The notes beneath the pieces are model-generated. The model saw only the letters and a list, made by a program, of their open reading frames with translations, was not told the DNA's origin and searched no databases. This document shows positions 17,313 to 25,829 of a DNA stretch of 57,143 nt, piece by piece (the stretch's first letter is position 1; each line of letters starts with the position of its first letter). The DNA comes from Anaerolineales bacterium UBA2200 (GTDB lineage: Bacteria; Chloroflexota; Anaerolineae; UBA2200), in the NCBI GenBank assembly GCA_002327925.1, contig DCVA01000033.1:1-57143 (forward strand). The letters run 5' to 3'. Made by a program: the position numbers and the translations under genes.

Positions 17313-20288
17313 ATGACCTTCTGCGAATCCAATACCGTCGAACAAATGATCCTAGACGCAGCCACCCACACCAGTCGCGGTTTGGCGAGGGATACAGCCT
17401 CCGACTACCGAGACTCGTTGGGCCGCTCCCTGCTGCCTGCCCGCTGGGAATACGTTCCCGCCACGTCCATCCCGCGCCAGTCCGGCGACGTGATGGTCGA
17501 GCCGTGGCTGCGGGAGGCGCTGATCGCCCTCAACCCCGAGATCACCGCCGAGCCCGACCGCGCCGACGAGGTGATCTACAACCTGCGCGCCTGTATCCTC
17601 TCCGTCCAGTCCGACGGGCTGGTGAGGGCCAACGAGAACCTGACCGGATGGCTGCGCGGGGAAAAGTCCCTGCCCTTTGGCCCGGACGGGCAGCATGTCC
17701 CTGTTCGCCTGATTGACTATGCGCACCCGGCGCAGAACCGGCTGACCGTTACCAACCAGTGGATCTACCAGGCCGGCGCGGTGGAAAAGCGCTTTGACCT
17801 GGTGTTCCTGGTCAACGGCTTGCCCCTGGTCATCGGCGAGGCCAAAACGCCCACCCGCAGCGCCGTCACCTGGTTCGACGGGGCGTATCAGATCCACGAA
17901 ATCTACGAAGAGGACGCTTCGGCCATGTTCGTGCCCAACGTCTTTTCCTTCGCCACGGAGGGCAAGCTGTATCGCTACGGCTCTATCCGCATGCCTATCG
18001 AGATGTGGGGACCGTGGCGGGATGAGGAGAATCAGGAGGAGGGCCGCTTCGAGCACGTCCAGGCCGCGGTGGAGAGCATGCTGCGGCCCGAGGTTGTCCT
18101 GGACCTTCTCCAGTACTTTACCCTCTTTGCCACCGACAAGAAGCACAGGCGCATCAAGCTGATCTGCCGCTACCAGCAGTACCATACCACCAAGCAGATC
18201 GTCGCCCGCGTGGTGAGGGGCTATCCCAAGAAGGGCCTCATCTGGCACTTTCAGGGCAGCGGCAAATCCCTCTTGATGGTGTTTGCCGCGCAAAAGCTGC
18301 GTCTGCACCCCAGTCTGGGCAATCCGACGGTCATCATCGTGGTCGACCGGATCGACCTGGATACGCAGATCACGGCCACCTTCAACGCCACCGATGTGCC
18401 GAACATGATCGGGGTGGCCAGTCGCGAGGAGCTGCAAACCCTGCTCGGTCAGGACGTGCGCAAGGTGCTGATCACCACGATTCACAAGTTCGCCGAGGCC
18501 AGCGACAGGCTGAATGAGCGCTCCAACATCATCGTCATGGTGGACGAGGCACACCGCACGCAGGAGGGCGACCTGGGGCGCAAGATGCGTCAGGCGCTGC
18601 CCAATGCCTTCCTCTTCGGGCTGACCGGCACGCCCATCAACCACGCCGACCGCAACACCTTCTGGGCCTTTGGCGCCGACGAGGATGAACACGGCTATAT
18701 GAGCCGCTACTCGTTCCAGGAATCCATCCGCGACCGCGCCACGCTGCCGCTGCATTTCGAGGCGCCGGAGGTCAAGCTCAAGATCGACCGGGCGGCCATC
18801 GACGAAGCCTACCAGGCCATCACCGGCCGCCTGAGCGAGCAGGACCGCGACGACCTGGCCAAGCGCGCCGCCAAGATGGCCGTGCTGGTCAAGAACCCCG
18901 AGCGCATCCGCGCCGTGGTGCAGCACATGGTCACGCACTTTCGGCAGAAGGTGGAGCCCAACGGGTTCAAGGCGCAGGTGGTGGTCTTTGACCGCGAGTG
19001 TTGCGTGCTGTACAAGGCGGTGATGGATGAGCTGATCGACCCGGAAGCGAGCGCCATCGTGATGACCGGCGGACCCGGCGATCCGCCCGAGTGGAAACAG
19101 CACGTGCGAGAGAAAGACGCCGAGGAAAAGCTGCTGGACCGTTTCCGCGACCCGGCCGACCCGCTGCAGTTCGTCATCGTCACCAGCAAGCTGCTGACCG
19201 GCTTTGATGCCCCCATTCTGCAGGTGATGTATTTGGACAAGCCGATGAAGGACCACAACCTCCTGCAGGCCATCTGCCGCACCAATCGCACCTTTGGCCA
19301 GGAAAAGACCCACGGGCTGATCGTGGACTATATCGGCATCTTTGACGACGTGGCCCGGGCTCTGGACTTTGACGAAAAGGCCGTGCAGCAGGTGGTCAGC
19401 AATATCGACGAGCTGCGCAAGGCCCTGCCGGTGCATGTGCAAAAGTGCCTGGCCTTCTTCGCCGGGGTGGACCGGACGGTGGGCGGCTACGAGGGGCTGA
19501 GCGCCGCCCAGCAGGCGTTGCCGAACAACGAGGTGCGCGACCAGTTCGCCGCCGAGTACGTCGTGCTGGGCACCATCTGGGAAGCCCTGTCGCCGGATCC
19601 CTGTCTGGGGCGCTACGAGAACGACTATCGCTGGCTGACGCAGGTCTATGAATCGGTCAAGCCGCCCAGCGGCAACGGCAAGCTGCTCTGGCACGCCCTG
19701 GGCGCCAAGACCGTGGAGCTCATCAACCGGAATGTCCATGTGGAATCGGTGCGCGACGACATCGAGACGCTGGTGCTGGATGCGCAGGTGCTGAGCGAGA
19801 TCCTGGCTGACGCCGATCCGGCCAAGAAGGGACGCGAGGTCGAGATCATGCTCATCGCCCGGCTGCGCAAGCACCTGGGGCATCCCGCGTTCGTGGCCCT
19901 CGGCGAACGTCTGGAAAGGGTCAAGGAGCGACACGAGCAGGGATTCCTGACCAGCCTGGAGTTCCTGAAGCAGATCCTGGAGATCGCCAAAGACGTGCTA
20001 GAAGCAGAGAAAGAGACCGACGTCGAAGAGGAGCGCGACCGCGCCAAAGAGGCGTTGACCGAACTGTTCAACGAGGCGAAGAACAAGAACACGCACATCA
20101 TCGTGGAACGGATCGTGGCGGACATTGATGAGATCGTGAAGAAGGTGCGTTTCCCCGACTGGCAGCACACGAGTCAGGGGGAGCGGCTGGTGCAGAAGGA
20201 ACTTCGGCGAGCACTGTTGAAGTACAAGCTGCACACCGACCAGGAGCTGTTCGACAAGGCGTACGGGTACATACGGCAGTACTACTAG
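17313..20288 (+). CDS. hsdR: Type I restriction endonuclease subunit HsdR
   Basis: 991 residues. It has the N-terminal nuclease core RFDLVFLVNGLPLVIGEAK (Asp162, Glu176, Lys178), the helicase motor with GSGKS (315-319), DEAH (411-414), GLTGTP and the motif VI region QAICRTNRTF, and a C-terminal helical domain that docks on M2S. It translocates DNA and cuts at a distance from the unmethylated target. Start chosen at the ATG 17313, with GGAG 9 nt before it; an in-frame TTG lies at 17298. A 122-nt gap separates it from hamB, so Hachiman lies between S and R. Confidence 0.93.
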   Translation: MTFCESNTVEQMILDAATHTSRGLARDTASDYRDSLGRSLLPARWEYVPATSIPRQSGDVMVEPWLREALIALNPEITAEPDRADEVIYNLRACILSVQSDGLVRANENLTGWLRGEKSLPFGPDGQHVPVRLIDYAHPAQNRLTVTNQWIYQAGAVEKRFDLVFLVNGLPLVIGEAKTPTRSAVTWFDGAYQIHEIYEEDASAMFVPNVFSFATEGKLYRYGSIRMPIEMWGPWRDEENQEEGRFEHVQAAVESMLRPEVVLDLLQYFTLFATDKKHRRIKLICRYQQYHTTKQIVARVVRGYPKKGLIWHFQGSGKSLLMVFAAQKLRLHPSLGNPTVIIVVDRIDLDTQITATFNATDVPNMIGVASREELQTLLGQDVRKVLITTIHKFAEASDRLNERSNIIVMVDEAHRTQEGDLGRKMRQALPNAFLFGLTGTPINHADRNTFWAFGADEDEHGYMSRYSFQESIRDRATLPLHFEAPEVKLKIDRAAIDEAYQAITGRLSEQDRDDLAKRAAKMAVLVKNPERIRAVVQHMVTHFRQKVEPNGFKAQVVVFDRECCVLYKAVMDELIDPEASAIVMTGGPGDPPEWKQHVREKDAEEKLLDRFRDPADPLQFVIVTSKLLTGFDAPILQVMYLDKPMKDHNLLQAICRTNRTFGQEKTHGLIVDYIGIFDDVARALDFDEKAVQQVVSNIDELRKALPVHVQKCLAFFAGVDRTVGGYEGLSAAQQALPNNEVRDQFAAEYVVLGTIWEALSPDPCLGRYENDYRWLTQVYESVKPPSGNGKLLWHALGAKTVELINRNVHVESVRDDIETLVLDAQVLSEILADADPAKKGREVEIMLIARLRKHLGHPAFVALGERLERVKERHEQGFLTSLEFLKQILEIAKDVLEAEKETDVEEERDRAKEALTELFNEAKNKNTHIIVERIVADIDEIVKKVRFPDWQHTSQGERLVQKELRRALLKYKLHTDQELFDKAYGYIRQYY

Positions 20289-20451
20289 GCCGAGAGTCCG
20301 GCGAGCCGCCCCTCCTCGATCCCCCGGCGGCCGCACCACTGCAGTCAGTCAACAGGGGCGATCGAGGACGGCAATCTGGCCGGGTGGTGTACGCGCCCTG
20401 CGAAACAAAGTTGCAGGCGCTATCCTGCAGGGATGGAAAGGGAGACCCTGA

Positions 20452-21408
20452 ATGAGGCCAATTCGCTTTCTCCAGCTGGGCTCAGCGAACAACACGCTGA
20501 TCTCGAACCTGTGCGTAACCCTGTCCAGTCTGGGAACCGGGATCACGTTCACGTTTGATGGCGACGTTGTCGGTGTCGATGGGCTGGTTCGAAGTTCTGA
20601 CGGGCGCTACGACACCAAAATCCTCACGGACGCTGCGCTGGACTATATGGCCCAGCATCGTTACAGGGAGTACCCCATTGCCGTGACCGACCTGCCCCTC
20701 CAAGACGATGTGGCTGCTTCCACGGACTCTGTTGGCTCTCTGTTGTCCACTTACGATTGGGTCAAGTTCTCGGCTTTTCCTGTGAGCAAGGGCCTCGAAT
20801 ACCTGGTGGCAGGTGTGCTTCTGGACATGCACGAGGTAGTAGGCGTTCACTATGATACCAGGGGATGCCTCAATGATTTCTGTGACGCACGAAAGGACCT
20901 CGATGTCGGCATAGGCAAGGCAGAACTGTGCCCTGAGTGTCGGCGCGCCGTCATGACCGCCCTCGAGAAGGAGACCATGTCGCCTCAGGAAGTGACGGCC
21001 ACGTGGCGCGTCCTCGACCACGTGGCTGGCCGCACGATGTGCCTGGTGATCATGCCTTTTCGTGACAAGTTCGCCAAGCCCTATGAGGCAATGAAGAAGA
21101 CCCTGGTGGAATGCGGATTCACCGCGGTACGCGCCGACGAGGTGTTCGAGACGCGGGGCATCGTTCAGATCGTGCTGGAGCAGATGGGCAGGGCGGAGCT
21201 TGTAGTCGCTGACCTTACGGACTGCAACCCGAACGTCTTCTATGAGCTTGGGTACGCTCACGCGTTGGGTAAGGCAGTCATACTTTTGACTCAACGCAAG
21301 GAAGACGTGCCGTTCGACCTGCGCCACCGACAGTATGTGCTCTACAGCCCACGACGACTCACGGACACGCTGACAGCGGGCCTGCGGCCTTACCTTGAGG
21401 CAAGGTAG
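20452..21408 (+). CDS. Zinc-knuckle protein with a TIR/deoxyribosyltransferase-like domain
   Basis: 318 residues. The middle carries four cysteines (C139, C144, C160, C163) spaced like a zinc knuckle. The C-terminal 120 residues have the fold signature of nucleoside 2-deoxyribosyltransferases and TIR-like NADases: VIMPFRDKF, VADLTDCNPNVFYELGYAHA with Glu265 as the likely catalytic acid, then a conserved FDLRHRQYVLY. Related domains hydrolyse or transfer N-glycosidic bonds of nucleosides or NAD, or bind nucleotides. The N-terminal 130 residues are unknown. GGGAG precedes the ATG. It lies between hsdR and a CBS-HEPN gene on the same strand. Domain assignment is by motif and the enzymatic role is unproven. 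Confidence 0.65.
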   Translation: MRPIRFLQLGSANNTLISNLCVTLSSLGTGITFTFDGDVVGVDGLVRSSDGRYDTKILTDAALDYMAQHRYREYPIAVTDLPLQDDVAASTDSVGSLLSTYDWVKFSAFPVSKGLEYLVAGVLLDMHEVVGVHYDTRGCLNDFCDARKDLDVGIGKAELCPECRRAVMTALEKETMSPQEVTATWRVLDHVAGRTMCLVIMPFRDKFAKPYEAMKKTLVECGFTAVRADEVFETRGIVQIVLEQMGRAELVVADLTDCNPNVFYELGYAHALGKAVILLTQRKEDVPFDLRHRQYVLYSPRRLTDTLTAGLRPYLEAR

Positions 21409-21686
21409 CCGTGTGCACTGGGGACCTTCAGCCGCACTGGCCTGACCCTGGGCCCTTGTGGATAGCGTGAGAGAGCTCTGGCACAGGTTCTGGGGGAACG
21501 CCGAGTTGAGACCCTCTGGTCAGGGGACCAAACGTTCGCACGATATCGTGTTAGCGGCTGGCATTTGGGGCGGCTCATGAGATAGGGTGTTTAGTGGAGC
21601 TCGCCGGCCAGGTAGCAGAAGAGGCCAGAGCCAGTATGCTGTGCGCCGATTCCCAAGCGCCCACGTGACAAATGGAGGAACGTTGC

Positions 21687-22961
21687 ATGCCATATCCTGT
21701 GCGCCATCTTATCGAAGGACGGAGCCAGCCAGTGACTGCCCGCGCGGCCGATTCGGGCAGAGATGCTCTGGGAAAGATGATCGAGCATGACTTTAGTCAG
21801 CTTCCGGTCGTCGATGACGCCCAGTGTGTACGTGGGCTTGTTACACAAGAGTCTCTGCTGCGAGCCCTCACCAATTTGGGGGTTCGAATTGACCAACTCA
21901 CCGTAAACGACGCACTCGTTCGAGCGACCTCTTTTCACCCCGAGGAAGACCTGTTCGATGCGCTTGACCGGCTGAGGGACACGAATGCGGTACTCATCGT
22001 CGACGCTGCTCGGCACCTGCTGGGGATCGTGACAAGCTATGACACCACCGAGTTCTTTCGCCAGCGGACGGAGGATCTCATGTGGGTGGAAGACGTTGAG
22101 GGTGCCGTCAAAGAGCTCATTGAGGCGCCGTTTGCGGACAAAGCCGGTGATATTGACCATGATGAACTGAATTCCGTCCTGCAGGATCTGCTCGAGGAGC
22201 GCGACACCAAGCTCCCCCGTTATGAGGAGGCCTTGAGGCGGTACTTGGAGCTCAGCGGACACGACAAGAACGTCAGGCGGCAATGGCTCGAGGAGAGCTA
22301 CACGGCTCTGGCATCGCCGCGCCGGTCGGTCGCCTTTGGCGAGTTGACCCTGTACCAGTACGAGAATGTCCTGCTGAACGAGGCTCGTTGGCCCGCGTAT
22401 GCTCGGTTCCTTCGCCAGGACCGCGCTGCGATCCGCACCATGCTGGACGGGGTGCGCACTACCCGGAACCAGTTGGCCCACTTTCGCGGATTCATCACGC
22501 CGATGCAGCGAGCCCAGTTGCGCGACTGCGCTGAGTGGTTTGGACGGCACAGCGGCGTCGACTTCCGCAAATTCCTTGAGGAAGACGTCCCGTCGAGACT
22601 TGTGCTGACTTCGCGAAGCTCACATGTGGCGGTGCCGACTGCGGGCAAACCGAAGCCGCTCAGAGGTGACGCCTCGTCCGAGAGCGAGGTCGAGTTTTCG
22701 AGAGACAGCCGATATGCCGGGCTGGCGCAGTATCTGCGGCAGCGCCCACCAGGGGAGGAAACAGTCACGCTCAGTTTTGAGCAGGTGGAGGGAATCATAG
22801 ATGCCCCCCTCCCAGTGTCGGCACGTCAACACCGTGCTTGGTGGGCCAACGACCAGGTAGCACACGTGCAGTCCAGGCAATGGCTGGCGGCTGGCTGGCG
22901 AGTTGCACAAGTCAGCCTGGACGAAGGGCCCGTCGTGTTCGCCCGCATACGCAAGCGCTAA
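21687..22961 (+). CDS. CBS-CBS-HEPN-DUF fusion protein, candidate nucleotide-gated RNase
   Basis: 424 residues in three parts. Residues 1-125 are two CBS repeats (FSQLPVVDDAQCVRGLVTQE and AVLIVDAARHLLGIVTSYDT), a module that binds adenine nucleotides or cyclic dinucleotides. Residues 135-290 are a helical domain ending in TTRNQLAH, which supplies the HEPN RNase motif RN-x3-H (Arg260, His265). Residues 341-421 form a small domain (YAGLAQYLRQRPPG, then ARQHRAWW) of a family I recall as DUF7662, often fused to effectors. The start at 21687 has GGAGG 8 nt upstream; an ATG at 21672 is in frame but contains that site. I infer a ligand-gated RNA-cutting effector. Confidence 0.7.
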   Translation: MPYPVRHLIEGRSQPVTARAADSGRDALGKMIEHDFSQLPVVDDAQCVRGLVTQESLLRALTNLGVRIDQLTVNDALVRATSFHPEEDLFDALDRLRDTNAVLIVDAARHLLGIVTSYDTTEFFRQRTEDLMWVEDVEGAVKELIEAPFADKAGDIDHDELNSVLQDLLEERDTKLPRYEEALRRYLELSGHDKNVRRQWLEESYTALASPRRSVAFGELTLYQYENVLLNEARWPAYARFLRQDRAAIRTMLDGVRTTRNQLAHFRGFITPMQRAQLRDCAEWFGRHSGVDFRKFLEEDVPSRLVLTSRSSHVAVPTAGKPKPLRGDASSESEVEFSRDSRYAGLAQYLRQRPPGEETVTLSFEQVEGIIDAPLPVSARQHRAWWANDQVAHVQSRQWLAAGWRVAQVSLDEGPVVFARIRKR

Positions 22962-23139
22962 CTCGGTGGTATCGTTCCTGGAGGGCTACCCTCGGGACGT
23001 CAAGTTCGAGTGCCCCAGCGGATTTGGGTCTTGGGCAGGGTGGAGTCGACGCGGCCTCAAAGCTGGCCCTGAAGGCCGAGCCGCGCCAGCGGCCTTGCGA
23101 CAGGCCCCCGCGGCTGCATCATCCAGACGGAGAGGGATC

Positions 23140-24282
23140 ATGACCGGACGAATCTACCTTCTTCAGAACAACGGAACGCTGCAATCGCTGGACCAGCAGG
23201 CCTACGAGAGCGAGGCCCTTCTCCAGCGCCTGCTGGCGGAGCACCCGGACCTGCTGGCCGGCGAGCAGATGAACCAGGAGGCGCCCCGCCGCTGGATCCT
23301 GGTGGCCCGCGAGGCCGGGGTGCCGGGTGAGCTCGACGGGGCGACTCGCTGGTCCGTGGACCACCTCTTCCTCGATCAGGACGGGATACCCACGCTGGTC
23401 GAGGTGAAGCGTTCGAGCGACGCGCGCATCCGGCGCGAGGTGGTCGGACAGATGCTGGACTATGCGGCCAACGCGGTGGTCTACTGGCCTGTGGAGTCCA
23501 TCCGGGCACGTCTGGACGTGACCTGCGGGGCGGCGCGGGAGGATCCGGCGCAGGTGGTCGCCGATCTGATCGGCGCGACGCCGGAAGACACGGCAGCGCT
23601 GGACGATTTCTGGCGGCGGGTGGCCGACAATCTGCACATCGGCCGCGTGCGCTTGGTCTTTGTCGCCGATGAAATTCCGCCCGGGCTGCGCCGCGTCGTC
23701 GAGTTCCTGAACGAGCAGATGGCGCAGGCCGAGGTGCTGGCCGTAGAGATCAACCAGTTCGTCGGCGAGGGGCTCAAGACGCTAGTCCCGCGGGTGATGG
23801 GGCAGACGGCGGAGGCGGAGCAGGCCAAGAAGGGCCCCAGACCCCTGCGGCAATGGAATGAGCCAATGTTCTTTGACGAGCTATCCTCGCGAGTGGCTCC
23901 GGAGGAGGTCAGGGCGGCGCGAGAGCTCTTCGCCTGGGCAGCGCGCAGTGCGACGCGGGTGTTCTGGGGCAGGGGCGAGCGCGACGCTTCCTTCGCGCCG
24001 GTTCTCACCCATAACGGCTTCAAGTACCAGCCCTTCGCGGTCTACACATACGGCAGGCTGGAGGTGCATTTCCAGTATCTGGCGGACCGCCCGCCCTTTG
24101 ACTCCGAACTCAAACGCCGGGAGCTGCTGGATCGGCTCAACGCCATTCCCGGCGTGTCGATTCCCGCCGATGTCATAACCAGGCGCCCGAGCATCCCTCT
24201 GTCCGTGCTGGCCGACCCAGCGGCGTTGGAGCCGTTCCTGCGCACGTTCGACTGGGTGCTGGACGAGATCCGCGCGAGCTGA
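23140..24282 (+). CDS. PD-(D/E)XK (RecB/NucS-like) nuclease-domain protein
   Basis: 380 residues. The N-terminal domain (about 20-120) holds a clear nuclease core: WSVDHLFLDQDG (Asp74) and PTLVEVKRSSD (Glu88, Lys90), followed by RREVVGQMLDYAANAV, a helix typical of this widespread uncharacterised family. The C-terminal half is unassigned (LDRLNAIPGVSIPADVI near the end). Proteins of this type are usually annotated as hypothetical; they may act in DNA repair or defence. The start at 23140 is preceded by AGAGGG; longer in-frame starts back to 22903 overlap the CBS-HEPN gene. It is the third same-strand gene after hsdR. Confidence 0.75.
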   Translation: MTGRIYLLQNNGTLQSLDQQAYESEALLQRLLAEHPDLLAGEQMNQEAPRRWILVAREAGVPGELDGATRWSVDHLFLDQDGIPTLVEVKRSSDARIRREVVGQMLDYAANAVVYWPVESIRARLDVTCGAAREDPAQVVADLIGATPEDTAALDDFWRRVADNLHIGRVRLVFVADEIPPGLRRVVEFLNEQMAQAEVLAVEINQFVGEGLKTLVPRVMGQTAEAEQAKKGPRPLRQWNEPMFFDELSSRVAPEEVRAARELFAWAARSATRVFWGRGERDASFAPVLTHNGFKYQPFAVYTYGRLEVHFQYLADRPPFDSELKRRELLDRLNAIPGVSIPADVITRRPSIPLSVLADPAALEPFLRTFDWVLDEIRAS

Positions 24283-24315
24283 GGCGACCTGTCATCCCGG
24301 CACAACCGTACGAAT

Positions 24316-24344
24316 TTGACAAAACTCATACGGTGCGATAGGAT
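24316..24344 (+). promoter_or_regulatory. Promoter directly in front of the DUF4143 ATPase (possible leaderless mRNA)
   Basis: TTGACA (24316-24321), 17 nt, TAGGAT (24339-24344). The expected transcription start, about 7 nt after the -10 box, coincides with the GTG at 24351, and no purine-rich ribosome site fits between. A leaderless transcript is inferred. Confidence 0.55.
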
Positions 24345-24350
24345 GAATTC

Positions 24351-25481
24351 GTGAAGATCCAGCGTCTTCTTTTGCAGACACTCGAGTCGGCCCTCCAGCC
24401 GGGCAAGGTGCTGGTCCTGTACGGACCACGCCAGGTTGGCAAGACTACCCTGGTCATGGACCTGCTGCCGCGCCTGAAGATGCCTCATCTTTACGTGAAC
24501 GCCGACGAGCTCGTCTATCGTGAGGCGCTGGGCAGCCAGGACAGGCGCGTGCTGGGTGATCTGCTGGGCGGCAACGAGCTGCTGGTGATCGACGAGGCGC
24601 AGCGCGTCCCCGACATCGGCCTCAATCTGAAGATCCTGGTCGACAACTGCCCGCGGGCCGCAATCCTGGCCACGGGATCAGCCTCGCTGGACCTGGCAGC
24701 CAGGATCAGCGAGCCCCTGACCGGCCGCAAGCGCACGCTGACCCTTTATCCGGTAAGCTACTCCGAACTCACTCGTACCTGGGGCGCATTCGAGGCCAGG
24801 GCGCAGCTCGAGCGCTGGCTGGTCTACGGCGGCTACCCGGCCGTGGTCACTGCCGAATCGGGCAGAGAGTCGCTGCTGGGCGAGCTGGTCGGCTCCTACC
24901 TGTACCGCGACCTGCTTCAACTGGATGGTGTTCGCCGCTCGGACAAGATCGTCGACCTGCTGCGCCTGCTGGCCTTCCAGATCGGCCGGGAGGTTTCCAT
25001 CGCGGAGCTGGCGGGCAGCCTGGCCCTGAACCACCAGACCGTCGGCCGCTATCTGGACCTGCTGGAGAAGGTGTTTGTGATCTTTCGCGTCGGGGGCTTT
25101 TCTCGCAACCTGCGCAAAGAGATCGTCAAGACGTCACGCTACTACTTTTTTGACAACGGTGTGCGCAACAGTCTGATCCAGAACCTCAACCCGCTGGCCC
25201 TGCGCAACGATGTCGGCCAGTTGTGGGAGAACTACCTGGCGGTGGAGCGAAGGAAGGCCAACGAGTACGCCGGCCGCAGCGTGAATTCCTACTTCTGGCG
25301 TACCTACGACCGCAAAGAGATCGACTGCATCGAGGAACGAGAGGGCCGGCTGTTCGGCTTTGAGTTCAAGTGGCAGGGCCGCGCCGCCGAGAGCGCGGGC
25401 CGCGCCTTTGTTGAGGCCTATCCCAACGCGACGGTAAGCACCATTACCCGCGACAACTTTGCGGCTTTTCTGGACGTCTGA
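24351..25481 (+). CDS. AAA ATPase with C-terminal DUF4143 domain
   Basis: 376 residues. Walker A LYGPRQVGKTT (24-33), Walker B LLVIDEAQ, the sensor region ILATGSASLDL, then the DUF4143 half with YLYRDLL near residue 185 and a C-terminal RecB-like patch (DRKEIDCIEE, FEFKW) that may be a degenerate nuclease fold. The family is widespread in bacteria and archaea and mobile; its function is not established. It starts with GTG because no in-frame ATG lies nearby; the ATG at 24343 stops after three codons. It ends just before a tandem repeat array and is convergent with UroD copy 1. Confidence 0.85.
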   Translation: MKIQRLLLQTLESALQPGKVLVLYGPRQVGKTTLVMDLLPRLKMPHLYVNADELVYREALGSQDRRVLGDLLGGNELLVIDEAQRVPDIGLNLKILVDNCPRAAILATGSASLDLAARISEPLTGRKRTLTLYPVSYSELTRTWGAFEARAQLERWLVYGGYPAVVTAESGRESLLGELVGSYLYRDLLQLDGVRRSDKIVDLLRLLAFQIGREVSIAELAGSLALNHQTVGRYLDLLEKVFVIFRVGGFSRNLRKEIVKTSRYYFFDNGVRNSLIQNLNPLALRNDVGQLWENYLAVERRKANEYAGRSVNSYFWRTYDRKEIDCIEEREGRLFGFEFKWQGRAAESAGRAFVEAYPNATVSTITRDNFAAFLDV

Positions 25482-25545
25482 GTCCCGGCTCCCCCCGACC
25501 GGATGCCACGGCCCCGCCTACTTCTCCCGCGCGTGCTTTTCGCGC

Positions 25546-25829
25546 GTCTCGACGGAGTACCGTCGCGTTGCCTTCGGCACGCCGCCTTTGGCGTCAGTGA
25601 GTACAGAGACCAGGCGCGGGGTTACTATAGGATTGCCTCGCTGGCTCGAAACCACCTCTCTGACCTCGCCTCGACGGAGTACCGTCGACACGGAGCGAGG
25701 TTGCTATAGGATTGCCTCGCTCTTTCGAGCTTGTCTCTCCTACCTCGCCTCGACGGAGTACCGTCGAGACGGGGCGAGGTTGCCACAGAATTGCCTCTCT
25801 CTTTCGAGCTTGTCTCTCCTACCTCGCCC
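25546..25829. repeat. 79-bp tandem repeats with nested hairpins
   Basis: Units begin at 25621, 25700 and 25779 (period 79 bp), with a half unit upstream at 25546. Each unit contains the hairpin CTCGACGG-AGTA-CCGTCGAG or a variant, nested inside an outer CCTCGCC/GGCGAGG arm, and a conserved linker (GATTGCCTCGCTCTTTCGAG). The third unit runs into the last codons of UroD copy 1. The array fills the gap between two convergent genes, so it may work as a bidirectional terminator. Unit length and absence of spacers rule out CRISPR. Confidence 0.75.

Noticed and set aside
17352..19934. 860-codon open frame opposite hsdR
   Set aside because: It is the mirror of a strongly coding GC-rich gene; its sequence is His/Gly/Leu-rich without family features. 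The same holds for long frames opposite hsdM (5116-6486) and the P-type ATPase (51459-53519).
25546..25829. CRISPR array
   Set aside because: The repeat period is 79 bp with conserved linkers and no unique spacers; no cas genes are nearby.
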